Below, in pieces: positions 12,285 to 24,167 of a DNA stretch of 64,000 nucleotides (position 1 is its first letter; each line of letters opens with the position of its first letter). The DNA is from Pararge aegeria. Its lineage: Eukaryota > Arthropoda > Insecta > Lepidoptera > Nymphalidae. Both the position numbers and the translations under genes were made by a program. The notes under the pieces were generated by a model. That model ran no database searches, had not been told where the DNA came from, and was given only the letters and a program-made list of their open reading frames with translations. The stretch is taken from the NCBI RefSeq assembly GCF_905163445.1, contig NC_053208.1, positions 25,757,986 through 25,821,985 of the forward strand, given 5' to 3'.

Positions 12285-12440
12285 AAATAATGCGTCTATG
12301 ATATCGACAGCCTTGGTCAATGACCTCAATGACCTCTCTAGCGCAAGTTCTGGGTTTGATTCCCGGGGACAATTTGGGATATTTGGTATCATATCAACCG
12401 GCTCCGTTATATACTTAGGCTGTCCATAGACATTTAAAAA
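12285..12440 (+). mobile_element. Possible tRNA-derived SINE fragment
   Basis: 'gggtttgattcccgggg' at about 12352 matches a pol III B box (GGTTCRANYCC) and is preceded by repetitive 'caatgacctcaatgacctc'. No clear A box or tail. Confidence 0.3.
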
Positions 12441-13215
12441 ATTATAAATTTGATATTCCCTCAAGTGTAGTGATGTAAACTAACATCAAGTTTAGAAAAA
12501 AAAACAGGGAACAGACACTTTAATTACGCAAAGGGATGCAAAAGGCAGCCTTAGGATTCGGAAAACTAAAAAGTAAAGAATAAGTGATAGTCTGTTTTTT
12601 TTTAAAGAAATCAAGAGGTATTAAAATTTTTGAAACAAAAACATAGAAAAAAAAAGAGATCAGTTCAGTCGTTCAGTCGTTTCCATCTTAGACTGCATCA
12701 TCACTTATCACAAGGTGTGATTGTAGTATGTGTAATGTTATATTAAGTATATATATTTTATGCTAATATAAAATGTTTCAATTCGGGAAAATGACGGATG
12801 AAATAACTAGACTATTAAGGTTTATAACGGCGTAGATATAGTTATCTACTTATAACTCTTATAAAGAAAATAATTTTCAATAGTTTTTCTAAATGGCCCA
12901 AGGATAAAGAATCGTCGCAACGTCGCAACTTCGCATAGCTCGTCAACATAACAATATCAGACCTGTGAAACCAAGAAGCTTTTAAGAGTTTTCTTTCTTT
13001 TCTATTATTATTTTTCTTTATCGTATAATTTTATCACAATTTATCATGCCTTTTCCAAGAACAGTGATAATATTAATAATAGCCCTCAAAAAGCCCCCAA
13101 GTTACTCCCAGGTCAAAAATATCCATCGTATTGGATACACTGTATAACGTACACTGTATAATGTCTGGTGGTGGAAAACTCGTAGTTGGATACATGATAT
13201 TGTGCCTGTTTTCTG
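12441..13215. other. AT-rich spacer with no gene seen
   Basis: Contains a short direct repeat (acactgtataacgtacactgtataatg, 13138-13164). Nothing else supported. Confidence 0.4.
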
Positions 13216-13342
13216 GAGTCAGAGGGAAATTTTCCGAGCAGTTCCCGAGACTTGCGACTCGGGTGTAGGTTTAAGGGGCCCCCTTGAGACGTACGTCAAC
13301 GCTCACCTTAACTGCTCGTGTTCCTTCTCTGCCCCTTTATAA
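13216..13342. mobile_element. Structured foldback element F, copy 2
   Basis: The core 'cccgagacttgcgactcggg' then 'tgtaggttta' matches 11260-11385. The outer arms are CGAGCAGTT at 13235 and AACTGCTCG ending at 13318, extending outward as 'gtcagaggg' and 'tctctgcccc'. The outer and inner hairpins are kept although the flanks have diverged. Confidence 0.75.
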
Positions 13343-13440
13343 TCGAGAGAAACCCGTAAGCTTTATTAGCTCGTTCCGGAGTAGAACTTACTGCACTCGC
13401 CAGGCGACTTTTAGCACGATATAAAGAGAACCGGCAGGGT

Positions 13441-13575
13441 GCTTACGATCTCACGACCGACGTAAATATTGCGATATTTGCTTTCAAACGTAACTTTCGC
13501 ATACAATAGAATACAAGTGACGTTTAACAGTAAACATCGCAGATTAACGCCTGTCGCGGATTGCGGTATCGCCTG
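13441..13575. mobile_element. Long-hairpin MITE, copy 2 (decayed)
   Basis: The arms 'cgacgtaaatattgcgata' and 'tgcgataccgc' in reverse complement, with the spacer 'gcatacaatagaatacaagt', parallel 10814-10970. An open frame overlapping it at 13469-13651 is a by-product. Confidence 0.6.
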
Positions 13576-13842
13576 CCAGACCACTATCAATGGATCTATA
13601 ATCTTATCACCATATGGATGTTCAAGAATAAATGTTCATGATACTATTTAATTACTTATCACTAGCTGATCATTTTGCCGCGCAACTTAGTCTGCACCAA
13701 ATCGGTTTTTACCGATAACAATTATACACATGATGACTTATTTAGAAAAACCGCCCTATTATAATCGGAATTCTCTAATATATCCACAAAAATATGATTT
13801 TATCGCAGAAATTAAAAGTTTTGTTGTTATAAATTCTTTAAA

Positions 13843-13982
13843 ATAATTGTTTTATAAATATAACCTAAAATAAACTATTTAAAACTAAATAAAATCTAAA
13901 ACGTCCTCGAAACCACCGCAGCGAGGCACAGTTCCTAAGATGCTGGCAGCATTGCCCCTTTGGATGGCCAAACTAATTCGTT
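13843..13982 (+). repeat. Dispersed 140-bp repeat (second copy downstream of the gene)
   Basis: Near-identical to 63584-63723, from 'ttttataaatataacc' to 'actaattcgttg'. It is probably the end of an unclassified transposon. Confidence 0.8.
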
Positions 13983-13989
13983 GAAAATT

Positions 13990-15226
13990 GCAAATTATAT
14001 TTTTAAAAATTACTTTCCGCGAAAATGCTCGCCGTGTCATTGCCGCACTTATGACGTCACAGGAAAATTAGAGCAATATAGAAAGTCCCAATACCGTGTT
14101 AAATAACTAAAGATAATTGATTTTGTTTTTTTTAACACAAAACTGAGCAACTGACAGTTATCAACATAATACTCAATAAAATACTCAGCTATTTTCAAAG
14201 TTCAAGCGGTACAAAATTATGTTTATATAGGCGTGACGTCATTTAGCGTTTTGCCTGGCGTGACCGCTAGATTTTGCAGTTTTATTTATTGAAAATACTT
14301 AACAATCTCACTAAAAATACAAACAAAAATACGTTTTTCATAATACATAACATTAATTTACTTACTACAATATTTTATCGATGATTTATACTGTCATCAT
14401 GAATATTGTATTGCCAAACTCGAAAAATCTTTAAAAAAATTAGAACCCGCTTGAAGCGCCACCTACCGAGTCCAAAGTAACATAAAATTTATATCTCAGG
14501 TTATACCGAATTACACACGGGAACTTTTATAAAGTTAGGTTAAACAGTTCCGGAGTCCCAGACAAACGCCGTGACACGTTTTTTATATTAAGAAATTCTC
14601 GTATGGCCAGCGGCAACGAAAACGCAATAAGGTCTTAAACCTCGTGTACCTGTTTTTTTTCAGAACAGAACCACTGTTAACATTTTCTTTATTATATTGT
14701 ATTTACAGCAGTAAGCTTTTACCTTTGTTAAAAAAAACTGCTAGAGAATCTTGTTACAGAACCCTCACAGAGTTTTAATTTTAAACGTAGGTATATTTTA
14801 TATTGACATATTTTTTACTATAATTATTTATTTGTAATGAAAATTTAACTAAATAAGAAAATAAATAAGGCCTACCCAGCAATTTAACGTAGTCAGTTTT
14901 AGCCTGGGCGTCAATCCCGGATTGGTATTCAATTCTTTCAATAGCTCATCCACAACGATGCCTTGGGTATTTTATGTTGAAACTGGTATACCTGAAATGA
15001 AAAAAAAGAATGTAAATTCTGTAAATGTGTCTACTGTCTATATTATATAGCTGTTACTATTCAGTAAATGTATCTATATTGTTAAAGGATAAAATATAAT
15101 AAGTTAGATTGGATGGTTATGTGCATAAGAGTGTAGAAAAGCAAATCTTCAATATGGATGTCAGTAACAAAGGCATTGAAGTCTATATATTATTATAATG
15201 AAATAAATATACTACGACAATTCACA
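13990..15226. other. AT-rich sequence with two CRE-like palindromes
   Basis: TGACGTCA occurs at 14052-14059 and 14234-14241 in imperfectly mirrored contexts (ATGACGTCAC and GTGACGTCAT), hinting at a decayed inverted-repeat element from about 14020 to 14270. No gene seen. Confidence 0.4.
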
Positions 15227-15432
15227 CACCGCCGTCTTGCCCCAAAGTAAGCGAAGCTTGTGTTATGGGTAATTGACTGATAAATATATTTTTATGAATA
15301 ATATACATAACACTGAAACACATTCATGTTCATCACTCAAACATTTTCCAGTTGTTGAAATCGAACCCACGGCATTGGACGCAGAAAACAGAACCGCTGC
15401 CTACTGCAAAAATCGGCCGTCAAATTCGGCCG
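15227..15432 (-). mobile_element. tRNA-SINE family S2, antisense
   Basis: The reverse complement of the S2 pattern defined at 32774-33042. 'gccccaaagtaagcgaagc' is the 3' part, 'aatcgaacccacggc' the B-box region and 'aatcggccgtcaaat' the 5' end. Confidence 0.75.
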
Positions 15433-16344
15433 TTAAATAAGAGATGAAAAGTTATTAAATTCGGCCCAGAACAATTTATAAATGCTCGAGCAGCTCTTAC
15501 TCCAGCGATCCATTTATAAATTGGAACCTTTAAACTTTTGCAGTAGCTGTTCAGCAATATATACGATTCTAGGTTAAAGTGTATGAAAGTGTGTTAATAT
15601 TCAGACCATGATGATCTAAAAATTTAAAGTAAAATAAGTTTCTTAGTTTTAGAAATTCTACCTCCAAAAGGGTTAAAGGGACGTTTAGACTATTTTATAT
15701 TGTTTCACGTTATGCGTGGATAACGGAATGGGGAGCAATTATCGTAAATATACCATTCTTAAGTATATAACATTTAAGTTATTTTTATCCCAAAATAAAA
15801 GAGTTTTCCTTTCGATAAGAGATGAAGGATTTAGACGATTTGACACCATTAGTCATTACAAACCGATTTTAATAAACTATTTTAAACTATACTTTTTGAA
15901 TATTGTTTATGTTATTGGTCAGTTCCAGAATCTATCAGTGCGGCTTATGTATTCAGAAATGTATCCAGTTTTATATCAAATGAGAGGTCACAAAGTGTAG
16001 ATTGCAAAAGTATATAATTTAAATTGGTATTCTCAGATATTCAAGTCAACTTTTATTGTTTTGTTAAATCACATAATTACAGTTTCATAACTCACGCCTT
16101 TAAGGTAATGAGCAATGGTTCAAACGACATTAGTGTTAAATAGGAGGGACTAACTTGTTTTCAACTTTTATGTCTACGAGTTTTAGATTTGGACACAAAA
16201 ATTTAATTACTCGTAGATGGGTTTCAGTTAGATAATTATTAGATTTATTGCACTTCTGTTTATTTAATACACACAATACAACAAGCGTGTTACGCTGTTA
16301 AATCACCAGCTACACACAATCCGAAAAAAAAACGATGATCTTCA
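15433..16344. other. AT-rich spacer with no supported gene
   Basis: A 94-codon open frame (15716-16000) is rich in Ile, Lys, Phe and Tyr, as expected of AT-rich noncoding DNA. It has no motif or splice partner. Confidence 0.5.
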
Positions 16345-16560
16345 TTTTTTTCCATGTCATTATCAACCCATTTCAGAACATTACAGGGCGTGGGTCTCTC
16401 TCAGGTCCTCTCAGAATAAGAAGGGTTCAGGCCGTAGCCCAACACGCTGGCCAAGTGCAGATTGGTAGGCTTCACGCGCCCTTGACAATAATATGGAGAT
16501 ATCTTGTGTATGCGGGTTCCTCACGATATTTTATCAACGTCATCATCATTTCCCTCCCAC
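16345..16560 (-). mobile_element. tRNA-SINE family S1, antisense
   Basis: 'cattatcaacccatttcag', 'caggccgtagcccaacacgc' and 'gttcctcacgatatttt' match the S1 core in reverse complement. Confidence 0.7.
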
Positions 16561-16643
16561 AATGAGAAGAGAGCCGGTCGGAGTGCTCGCGGAATTTTTC
16601 TTCCTTTTACCACTTCTATATCTGGCTAACTTCAAATTTAATT

Positions 16644-16745
16644 AATTATTCAAATTGGACCTATTGTAGTCCAATTAGAATAATTTAAAAAGGGATTCGC
16701 AGGTATATAATCGCTAAAGATCTAAAAACCACTTAAAGACCACAT
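16644..16745 (-). repeat. Hairpin-bearing dispersed repeat
   Basis: Arms at 16644-16660 and 16669-16685 (17 bp, one mismatch) around an 8-base loop, followed by 'aatcgctaaagatctaaaa'. An inverse copy is at 10362-10465. Confidence 0.6.
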
Positions 16746-16755
16746 AATTTTCGTC

Positions 16756-16995
16756 ATCTTCATATAAACTCATTACCGGTAATGCAGTATTTATGGAGAA
16801 CTCTCTATTGTGCTATTTACAATTTTCATCATCTTCATATAAACTCATTACCGGGAAGTAATGCAGTATTTATGGAGAACTCTCTATTGTGCTATTTACT
16901 GCTTCAAACGCACATAACTTAGAAAAGTTAGAGGTGCATGCTGGCCGTAAAAGTAAAGTCAAAGTCTTACCCACTGGGCTATCACCGCTTCTAAA
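16756..16995 (-). mobile_element. S1 SINE with internal ~67-bp tandem duplication
   Basis: 'catcttcatataaactcatt' through 'tattgtgctattta' occurs twice (from about 16755 and 16823). The second copy continues into 'cgcacataacttagaaaag' and a degenerate tRNA-like head ending 'gggctatcaccgcttct'. Confidence 0.65.
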
Positions 16996-17022
16996 ACGCA
17001 AAAAATTGCAGAAATCCGCCTG

Positions 17023-17046
17023 ACCTGATCTGACCTGACCTGACCA
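17023..17046 (+). repeat. CTGAC-type short tandem repeat
   Basis: A run of (c)ctgacctgat/ctgacc units. Confidence 0.7.
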
Positions 17047-17147
17047 TGAACTGCTTAGTTTTTTATTTTAGTCGGTTAACTTATTTTATTTGTTAACACA
17101 ATAGTCAAAGCCAAATTCAAAATAGTTATATACTTATGAACAAACCA

Positions 17148-17272
17148 TCAATGTTAGGTGATGGTAATAACAACATTCGTCAACTTAAAACTAAAGCTAG
17201 GAGGGTTCCACACGCGACCTGGTCTAGGAAGAACCCGAAACAAAGTAAGCCGGGGTTTTACTTAACATTATC
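17148..17272 (-). repeat. Fragment of dispersed family R
   Basis: 'acttaaaactaaagctagg' followed by 'tggtctaggaagaaccc' matches the family seen more fully at 34976-35345. Confidence 0.55.
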
Positions 17273-17281
17273 ATCATCATA

Positions 17282-17760
17282 TCAACATTGATATACCAGT
17301 GAATTTGTATGTTTATGTTCATATTCATTTAAGACGGGACTCAGGAAACAATGTCGATGATGATTTATTGACCGCTGAAGAAACCGCAGGATGACAATGT
17401 CTTTTGTAGGGAGTTCCACAATCCTGGTCCTAAGCCGCTCACCTCTAGCGGCTTCAAGCGACTCGCCTGATATTGTCTGCCCATCTCGTTGGGGGCCCAC
17501 CTACGCTGCGTTTACCGGTGCGGGATCGCCATTCCAGCACCTTAAGACCCCAACGACCTACAGTCGTCCGAGCTATGTGCCCTGCCCATTGCCACTCCAG
17601 CTTCGCGACTTGCTGAGCTATGCAGGTAATTCTAGCTCGTCTAAGGATCTCATCATTTCTGGTTTGATCATTTAGAGATACTCCTAACATAGCTCTTTTC
17701 CCTATAGCCCGCTGAATGACTCTGAGCCTTCTTATAAGACCCATAGTAAGCGACTACGTT
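17282..17760 (-). mobile_element. RTE-like LINE, 3' end of ORF, frameshifted
   Basis: The minus strand encodes the C-terminal tail of a non-LTR retrotransposon polyprotein, including LEWQWAGHIARTTVGRWG and TGKRSVGGPPTRWADNIRRV. This lies beyond the reverse transcriptase core and is followed by a frame change before the remaining tail (17282-17500). It is 5'-truncated and dead. The same family occurs at 39835-40195 and 49210-49590. Confidence 0.8.
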
Positions 17761-17819
17761 TCAGATCCGTAAGTCATCACTGGCAACATGCACTGAATGT
17801 TGGGAGGTCGCGCTGACGA

Positions 17820-19428
17820 TAGCATCAATTATTAATGTACCGGAATGTATTGCTATAAGTCGAAGTGTATTGATAAACGAGTGGGAGCGCAAACTGGTTG
17901 GTTCTCGTGAGCCTAATCAAGTTATTGTTTTTGGTACATACAAAATAGTGATACTTAAATAAAACAATGTCATCAGTATCATATAATCAGTATTAGTGTA
18001 CTTTTTAAATAGACATCTTTACAAAATATATATTATTAAATACTTATTTGAACTGAATAGAATTTATAGATAATATCTTCGTTTAATAGTACATTAATAT
18101 TTGAAAATATTCGATGGATATATTTGTTCTCTCCTTGAGGATTATAATAATCTTGGTTGAGTAGGGGGTTATAATTTGGGGCTACAGTTTGCTTTATGAT
18201 GAAACATAAAAAATATTTGTAATATTTATCCTTGGAAAATATACAATGTCAATAAAAATTTCACCATCTGCGAGATTTTATTAGGGATACTGGAAATGAA
18301 TAAAATATAAAAATACCTGATACCTTTATTCAGAAAATGATTTTTATTTTTATTTTACAGAGCATCCCCAATAAAATCGGTTGCCATATAAAAGTAAAAA
18401 AAAAAATACCCAATATGAAACCAGGCTAGTTTTTCCTGAATGCAAAGTAATGCTAATTCCTAAAATACGTATATACTTATTCTATTTACTTAATACTAAT
18501 AATAATACTAATGTTTTTTATTGTTTTTTTTTAGTTTTGTTTTTTGTTATTTTTTGTGTTTGTTTGTCTTTTTTTTTGCGTTTTCTGTACTCTTTTACTG
18601 ACATATTTTTTCTATATTAGAAAAACCTACTTACATTAATATATTCTATTGGAGCGACATACCCATTCTGCGTTAACAGCCATGCTTTCCTGAAATATGT
18701 TATCTAGGATATTGTAGTAAATGGGAGCCAGTGTAATTAGCGACTTAGCAGCCGGATGGGTCTGGCACTAAACTTAAATTATATAAGCTTGGAATATAAA
18801 GATATAGGGTAAATAAACTTAAGGTCTCTACTGTTCGATGCATCTGTCTCCGGAAGGTCTTCGCGGCGACTCCGAGCGTTTGGGGAATGGGAAATGGGCA
18901 AAAGGAATGCATACACTGGTGACTTTTTACACTTCAGGGGTGGGTGCTTATCTGGGTAGCTTATCCATTATAAAGAATAGTATTGGTCAATGTAAAAATG
19001 TTAACTCTTTTGCTTACTCTAGAGATTTTTAACGATCAAATCCACTTTGGATTAGGCGATTTTCTAGTAAGTGGCGATGCAGACGATTTCAGTGAATTTT
19101 GCTTGGTTAGAAGATGGTTATTTACTCTATTTTCAATCGTATTCATAATATCCTCTATTCAGTCAGTTCGTTTTTGTACAAGCGGTCGTAGTAATCAATT
19201 GATTCACTATGCAGGCGGTGAGAAAAACGTAACTATGTATGCCAAATCTTGCAGTGCGTATTAGGAGAAAGGTATCGAAGACGTCGTGAAGTAATGGTGC
19301 AGATTCTATATTCATTGTATTTCTAGCGGAACTAAAGCAAATAGTTCTTGAGTAAACTTTACGTCACATAATTTGTAAAATATAGATAAGCAGGCAATCA
19401 TGCGACGGTGCTCCAAACTTTGAAATGT
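17820..19428. other. AT-rich spacer with no supported gene
   Basis: T-rich tract at 18500-18600. The open frames at 18838-19032 and 18983-19264 overlap each other in different frames and have no recognisable domain. Confidence 0.5.
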
Positions 19429-19665
19429 TATCTTCTTCTTGCTCTTATCCCAATTTTATTGGGAGTCGGGTCACCTTGTACATATGCGCCAGGTCTTTCT
19501 CAGTATATCACAGGCGATGCTAATGACTTTAACGTCCATCTTGACATTGGACCACTATGTGGCTGAGGCTCTACCTCTCCTTCGTGGTTTCGTTAAAATA
19601 TTTAAAACTTTTTTCACTGTGTAGCCTTCACATCTTCTCATTATACGGCCATACCACCAAAACCT
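19429..19665 (+). mobile_element. Unclassified dispersed-repeat fragment
   Basis: 'tatcccaattttattgggag' and the following 'tcgggtcaccttg' look like a family common in Lepidoptera. No coding capacity. Confidence 0.4.
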
Positions 19666-20630
19666 GTTCTCTTTAAGTTTTTCTGGCATCGGAGCAACGA
19701 AAATGTTTCCCTTATGTACTCGTTGCGAACTTGAAAATATTAAAATATCATCAAGCTAGTACTTCGCAGAGTCATCCCGTAAATAAAAACAATTATGCAT
19801 GCACTTGAATAGTTGAATAGTTTTACGAGAAGGTACACCTCCACAGTATTTCACAATAGCGCACTATTTTTCTCCGGTGATACGGTGACTTAAATTCTTC
19901 AATAATTTATGACAGAATGCGTTAGTCGAATACCTTTACGAGTAGGTTCTTATAATTACTGGTGATAGGACATTAATAAAACTTGGGTGTTTATTCTCCA
20001 TCTTGATTTGGGATAATGCAGATTATTCCAAATTATGTATGCTGCTCACTGTATGCTTGGACAATTAATAAGAGAAAAGGCAAGCTAGAGAAGCTATGAG
20101 AAGTTGAGCCCAAGGGCTAGAAGAAATTGTGAGAAGCAAGAAAGTGCACCAGTGTTTAGCATTGTTTGCCCACAAATCCAATTCTTGCCAAGTAGTTAAC
20201 CATTGTTGATGACGATATCGAGCCTTCATTGCGTTGATAATAGTGAGTAGTACGATTACATTTTATCGGAATCGTTATATAACTTAATATTATGGATTTA
20301 GTAAAATAACATAGCAAAAACTTATAATGCGTATTTACCGCCCATTGATTTTATGCGCAATATGCAACAGTATTACAAAAACGGTCGAAATTATTTCAAA
20401 AAATTGCACATTTAGCTAGTTAGGTTAGTAATGTTTTAATTTTGTTTATAATTTTATTTGTACTGATAATTTTAATGGGACTAGGCATTTTAAAGTAATT
20501 TCGATTTACAATTTAAATCATATTCTATTTTTTTTTCTTTTGTTTTGTATAAATTTAAATAATATTCAAATATTATAAAACCACTCTATGAACAGTATTT
20601 TGACAAAAATAAAAATAATTACAACCTAAC
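19666..20630. other. AT-rich spacer with no gene seen
   Basis: Nothing supported beyond short A/T runs. Confidence 0.45.
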
Positions 20631-20712
20631 AGACGGATTATATTTTTTGTAAATATTAATATTTACAAAACTGACGGATTATATTTTTTGTAAATTTTAA
20701 TATTTACAAAAA
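20631..20712. repeat. Tandem pair of 41-bp units, each palindromic
   Basis: Each unit begins 'gacggattatattttttgt' and contains the palindrome TTTTGTAAAT-at-taATTTACAAAA. It is perfect in unit 1 (20645-20670) and has one change in unit 2. Confidence 0.85.
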
Positions 20713-20889
20713 TTATACTTTAATAATATATGTCTAACTATTCACTTATAGGCATGGTATCCAAAATGCTGGCCCTATGGCCCGTTGGGCTAAATAAACG
20801 ATAGCTTTTGGGTCACCAGACGTCAAGACCAATTTTTGGGACATTAAAATATAAATTTTAATACAATATTTCGTGTTCGAAGACCATGG

Positions 20890-21000
20890 GCCCTAAGTCT
20901 CAAACGCAAGCGGCGCAAAAACGTATTAATTACAAATAACGGACTATTTATGGAGCTTAAAAATTTGAGCAGATTCGGCAGCTGCACCTGTTTATTGGGA
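20890..21000 (+). repeat. Dispersed repeat (copy at 43570-43680)
   Basis: 'cgcaagcggcgcaaaaacgt' and 'gagcagattcggcagctgc' match the second copy in the same orientation and spacing. Confidence 0.65.
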
Positions 21001-22859
21001 CGTACTCGTTAAGTGAACTAAAAAATGCGAACAACGAAAAACGTATATATAGTAAGTAGTGTACAATAATATGTTCTGGTGGCTGCCGAACCTGTGCCGG
21101 TTCTGTAGCGCAACCATGTTGCGCGTTTTGATTTCATTGTTGTACTACCAAGCGTGATCAGTGCAAATGCCTGCGTGTGGAGTCAGGTCAGCCCCAACAG
21201 CATACTCATCAAATTCGGCGACTGGATCGATTATTGCAGAACTGAAAGATTTCTGCATCGCTCGAGTGCTGGCAAATCGGTCCAGTCTTAAATTTAAGTT
21301 GGTTTTAAGTTTTTACTAACAGCTAAGATAAGTTAATGAATACATTTTTCTTTACTGATACAAATTTATAATCAAATAATCAAATATTTTTATTTGATTT
21401 ATCTGTTAGTACAATATTAATATATATATATATATATATTTATATTATTAATCAAAATTATCACTTAAATTAAAACAAAATAAATTAGATCCATTGTAAT
21501 TTTGAACAATCGCAAAAGTTTATTAATATTTATTTAAATAAATATGAAGTATTTATCAAAATATACCTACTGAAAGGGGTTTAGGTATATTAATTGAAAT
21601 TTATGTGATTGATTTCACATTACATTGGTTTTAATTTTTTGGATGTTACACCGAATCTATTAACATGATAAACGTCATAATATTTTTAGGTTACAATATG
21701 TATATACAAGATTGATTTTATGTCGGCTGTTTGCTATTCTAATGTACTATATTATTTTAGCTTTCTGACAAGTGTTTATGGTATTTAGTATAAAGATTAT
21801 TAAAGATGCTCACAGGCTGTTTACTACCATCACTTGCAGCCTTAGTGTTTTAAAATGGTAGTTATTTTAACGTTATTATCATTAAAAAAATTAAAATTGT
21901 AATTCTGATACAAAAATATCATAAAAATAATAGACTTTTGGCTGCCCTCACAAAGTCATTATTATTGAAAATATTAAAATTGACAATATTTTTTATCTAT
22001 ACTTCAAATCTTCAATATGCCCCGCACACATAGGCAATACAATATTGGCAATATGTAGAATATCGACAATAATATTGACTTGCGTGCGGCGACCTCTTAG
22101 GCGATGGTGGTAAACCCCGTGGTTAAAATCTATCACAATTACAAATATTGATGAAAAACCATGAGCTTTTTTTTTCATTTCCCCAGAAAATAACTCCATA
22201 CTTAAGCCGAGAAATATATAATTAAGGTGCGGGTTATTTTTTACATTTTATAGTTCTCCCTCATAGAAATTAAACATTATTCAACAACATTGCATTTTTT
22301 TAATTTTTCCCATTACATAAAAGTGCCTATTATAATTAAAAAGTCTGTTGTCGCTTATATCATTCGACTCCAAGAAATGACGTTGTTCTATAACAATGTT
22401 TATTTCTGAGTGGGAGGACCAAATAGGATTTAGGGTAAAACGCGAAAGTTCTTTTCAATTCAAATAGATCTCAATGGTAATCTAAAGTAGCTTGAAGCAG
22501 CTTCATGATTATTTAGGCATTTTTGATTTCGGTCTGATAAAAATTGGATTATTTTAGTTTTCAGGATTCCTTACTAAAAATGGAAGCCTTACGTTTGACA
22601 ATGTTTTTTGATTACACACCTCTTTCTGATTATAATTTTACCGATGCATCGCTACAAAAGCTGTAATAAATCGATCTATCTTATGCCGTTTCTCAACCTT
22701 TTGATGTTCATATGATAATACAAAATCAAGGAAAACTTCAATAGTCACCTCAGGGCCAAACTATTGAGTCACTCTTAAAGCTTTTCGAGAATATTCCTAC
22801 ACACCATGGAAAAATAATGTAAGTTTGTTACTAAGAACGGCTTGACTGTTGAGAAACTT
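21001..22859. other. AT-rich spacer with a TA microsatellite
   Basis: (TA)n at about 21418-21440. No gene is seen. A minus-strand 68-codon frame at 21993-22199 is unsupported. Confidence 0.5.
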
Positions 22860-23085
22860 CTCTGAATGTTACCAACACCAGCTACACCGTACACCAGAAT
22901 TCCCAAAGACAGAACAGCGAGACGCCGCGCCGTGAGCGGTGGCATACTTATTAATTCAACACGCACGAAACGTTTTTTCTTGACGTTTCTGATACGTTCC
23001 GCTAGGATGTGGAACGCCCTTCCGGCAACTGGGTATCCTACCACGTATAACTAGAGTATATCAAGGCGGCGTGCTCCAACCAAGA
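22860..23085 (+). mobile_element. LINE ORF2 C-terminal fragment
   Basis: The translation RRRAVSGGILINSTRTKRFF and RSARMWNALPATGYPTTYN matches the 'ARxWNxLPxxxFPxxY' end common to non-LTR retrotransposon ORF2 proteins. It is 5'-truncated. Confidence 0.7.
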
Positions 23086-23580
23086 CCTTATAATTGTCGT
23101 ACTCTGCAATTTGCGAATTTTTTCCATTATTTTATTTGATATTTTCGAAAATAAGCGATTATAATAATTACTTATATTGATTTAGTTTATTAATTACACT
23201 GTTTTTTTTTAATTCGCTTATCAATGCCATCGGTTCATAGCTCGTTAGGCACCACCCAGGGGACACGTGCAAAAGGTAATCGACGTGACACGATAAAGTG
23301 ACCGTGGCCGAATATGTTTCCGGAGGATCAGAAATTGGAGTCACGAATGCCAGACAGATGAAAAGGTTTAAAAGAGCGTCTAACCAAGAAGTAAATGTAC
23401 TGTTGGATATTTAATTAAACGATAGTTATCTCAACATGTGTTTATTAATATGATTAAGATGATTTTTACAATTGTTGAAAAAGATGTAAATTTACATTAA
23501 AGAAGACGCGAAATTAATATTGACGTTACGTCGCGCACGTTCGAATCGTATTTTCTCCCGTAATTAATGTTTAATGGTTG
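23086..23580. other. Spacer with no gene seen
   Basis: AT-rich and nothing recognised. Confidence 0.4.
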
Positions 23581-23584
23581 TCAC

Positions 23585-23668
23585 TTGTCACTGCACTAGT
23601 GGCGCCGCGTTCCGTTCGGCCCGAATCGGTCGCCGTCGGCTGCCGTTGTCATATTGGCGCCAACATGT
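23585..23668. other. Short CpG-rich patch
   Basis: Contains GGCGCC twice and many CpGs in an otherwise AT-rich stretch, directly beside an S1 SINE. It could be a promoter remnant or a transposon part. No ORF. Confidence 0.4.
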
Positions 23669-23689
23669 ACTATGGCCGAAAATGAATTC

Positions 23690-23936
23690 GGGGGACCGAG
23701 TTCGAATCCCAGCACGTACCTCTAGCTTTTCGCTGTGCGTTTCAAATAATTAAACTATTGCGTGCTTCAACGTTGAAGGAAAACATCTGCATGCTTGAGA
23801 GTTCTCAATAATGCTCTCAAAAGTGTGTGAAGTCCACCAATCCGCACTGGGCCAGCGTAAGACTGCGGCCTTAATATCTTCTCGTAGGGGAGTAGACCCA
23901 GGCCAGTGCTGGGTTGATATGATGATGATATAGTAA
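23690..23936 (+). mobile_element. tRNA-SINE family S1, sense, with B box
   Basis: The B-box-like 'gagttcgaatcccag' at about 23698 is followed by 'cacgtacctctagctttt', 'gttgaaggaaaacatc', 'gggccagcgtaagactgcgg' and a 'gatatgatgatgata' tail. Confidence 0.8.
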
Positions 23937-23939
23937 TAG

Positions 23940-24060
23940 TAGAGTTTCCTAAATTGAAATAGGCCCATAGATGGCACTTAAGTAAGTAAGTAAGTACATG
24001 AGTAAGAAGAAGCCCATAACAAACTAAGCCGAGTGTCCTTTTTGTTATAATTATATGAGA
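23940..24060 (-). repeat. Dispersed family R fragment with (AAGT)n
   Basis: 'aaataggcccatagatggc', then (aagt)n, then 'agaagaagcccataacaaac' matches part of 34976-35345. Confidence 0.55.
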
Positions 24061-24167
24061 TTGTTTTTTATAACTATTTAAAAAGACGACTCTGGCTTTT
24101 CTTTTTGACTGTTTTTACCGACTGACATCTGCGTGTACCCTTGATCTCTGTTTGCTATTTCGATTAA

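Noticed and set aside
15716..16000. 94-codon open frame
   Set aside because: Composition is that of AT-rich noncoding DNA. No domain, no codon bias, no neighbouring exons.
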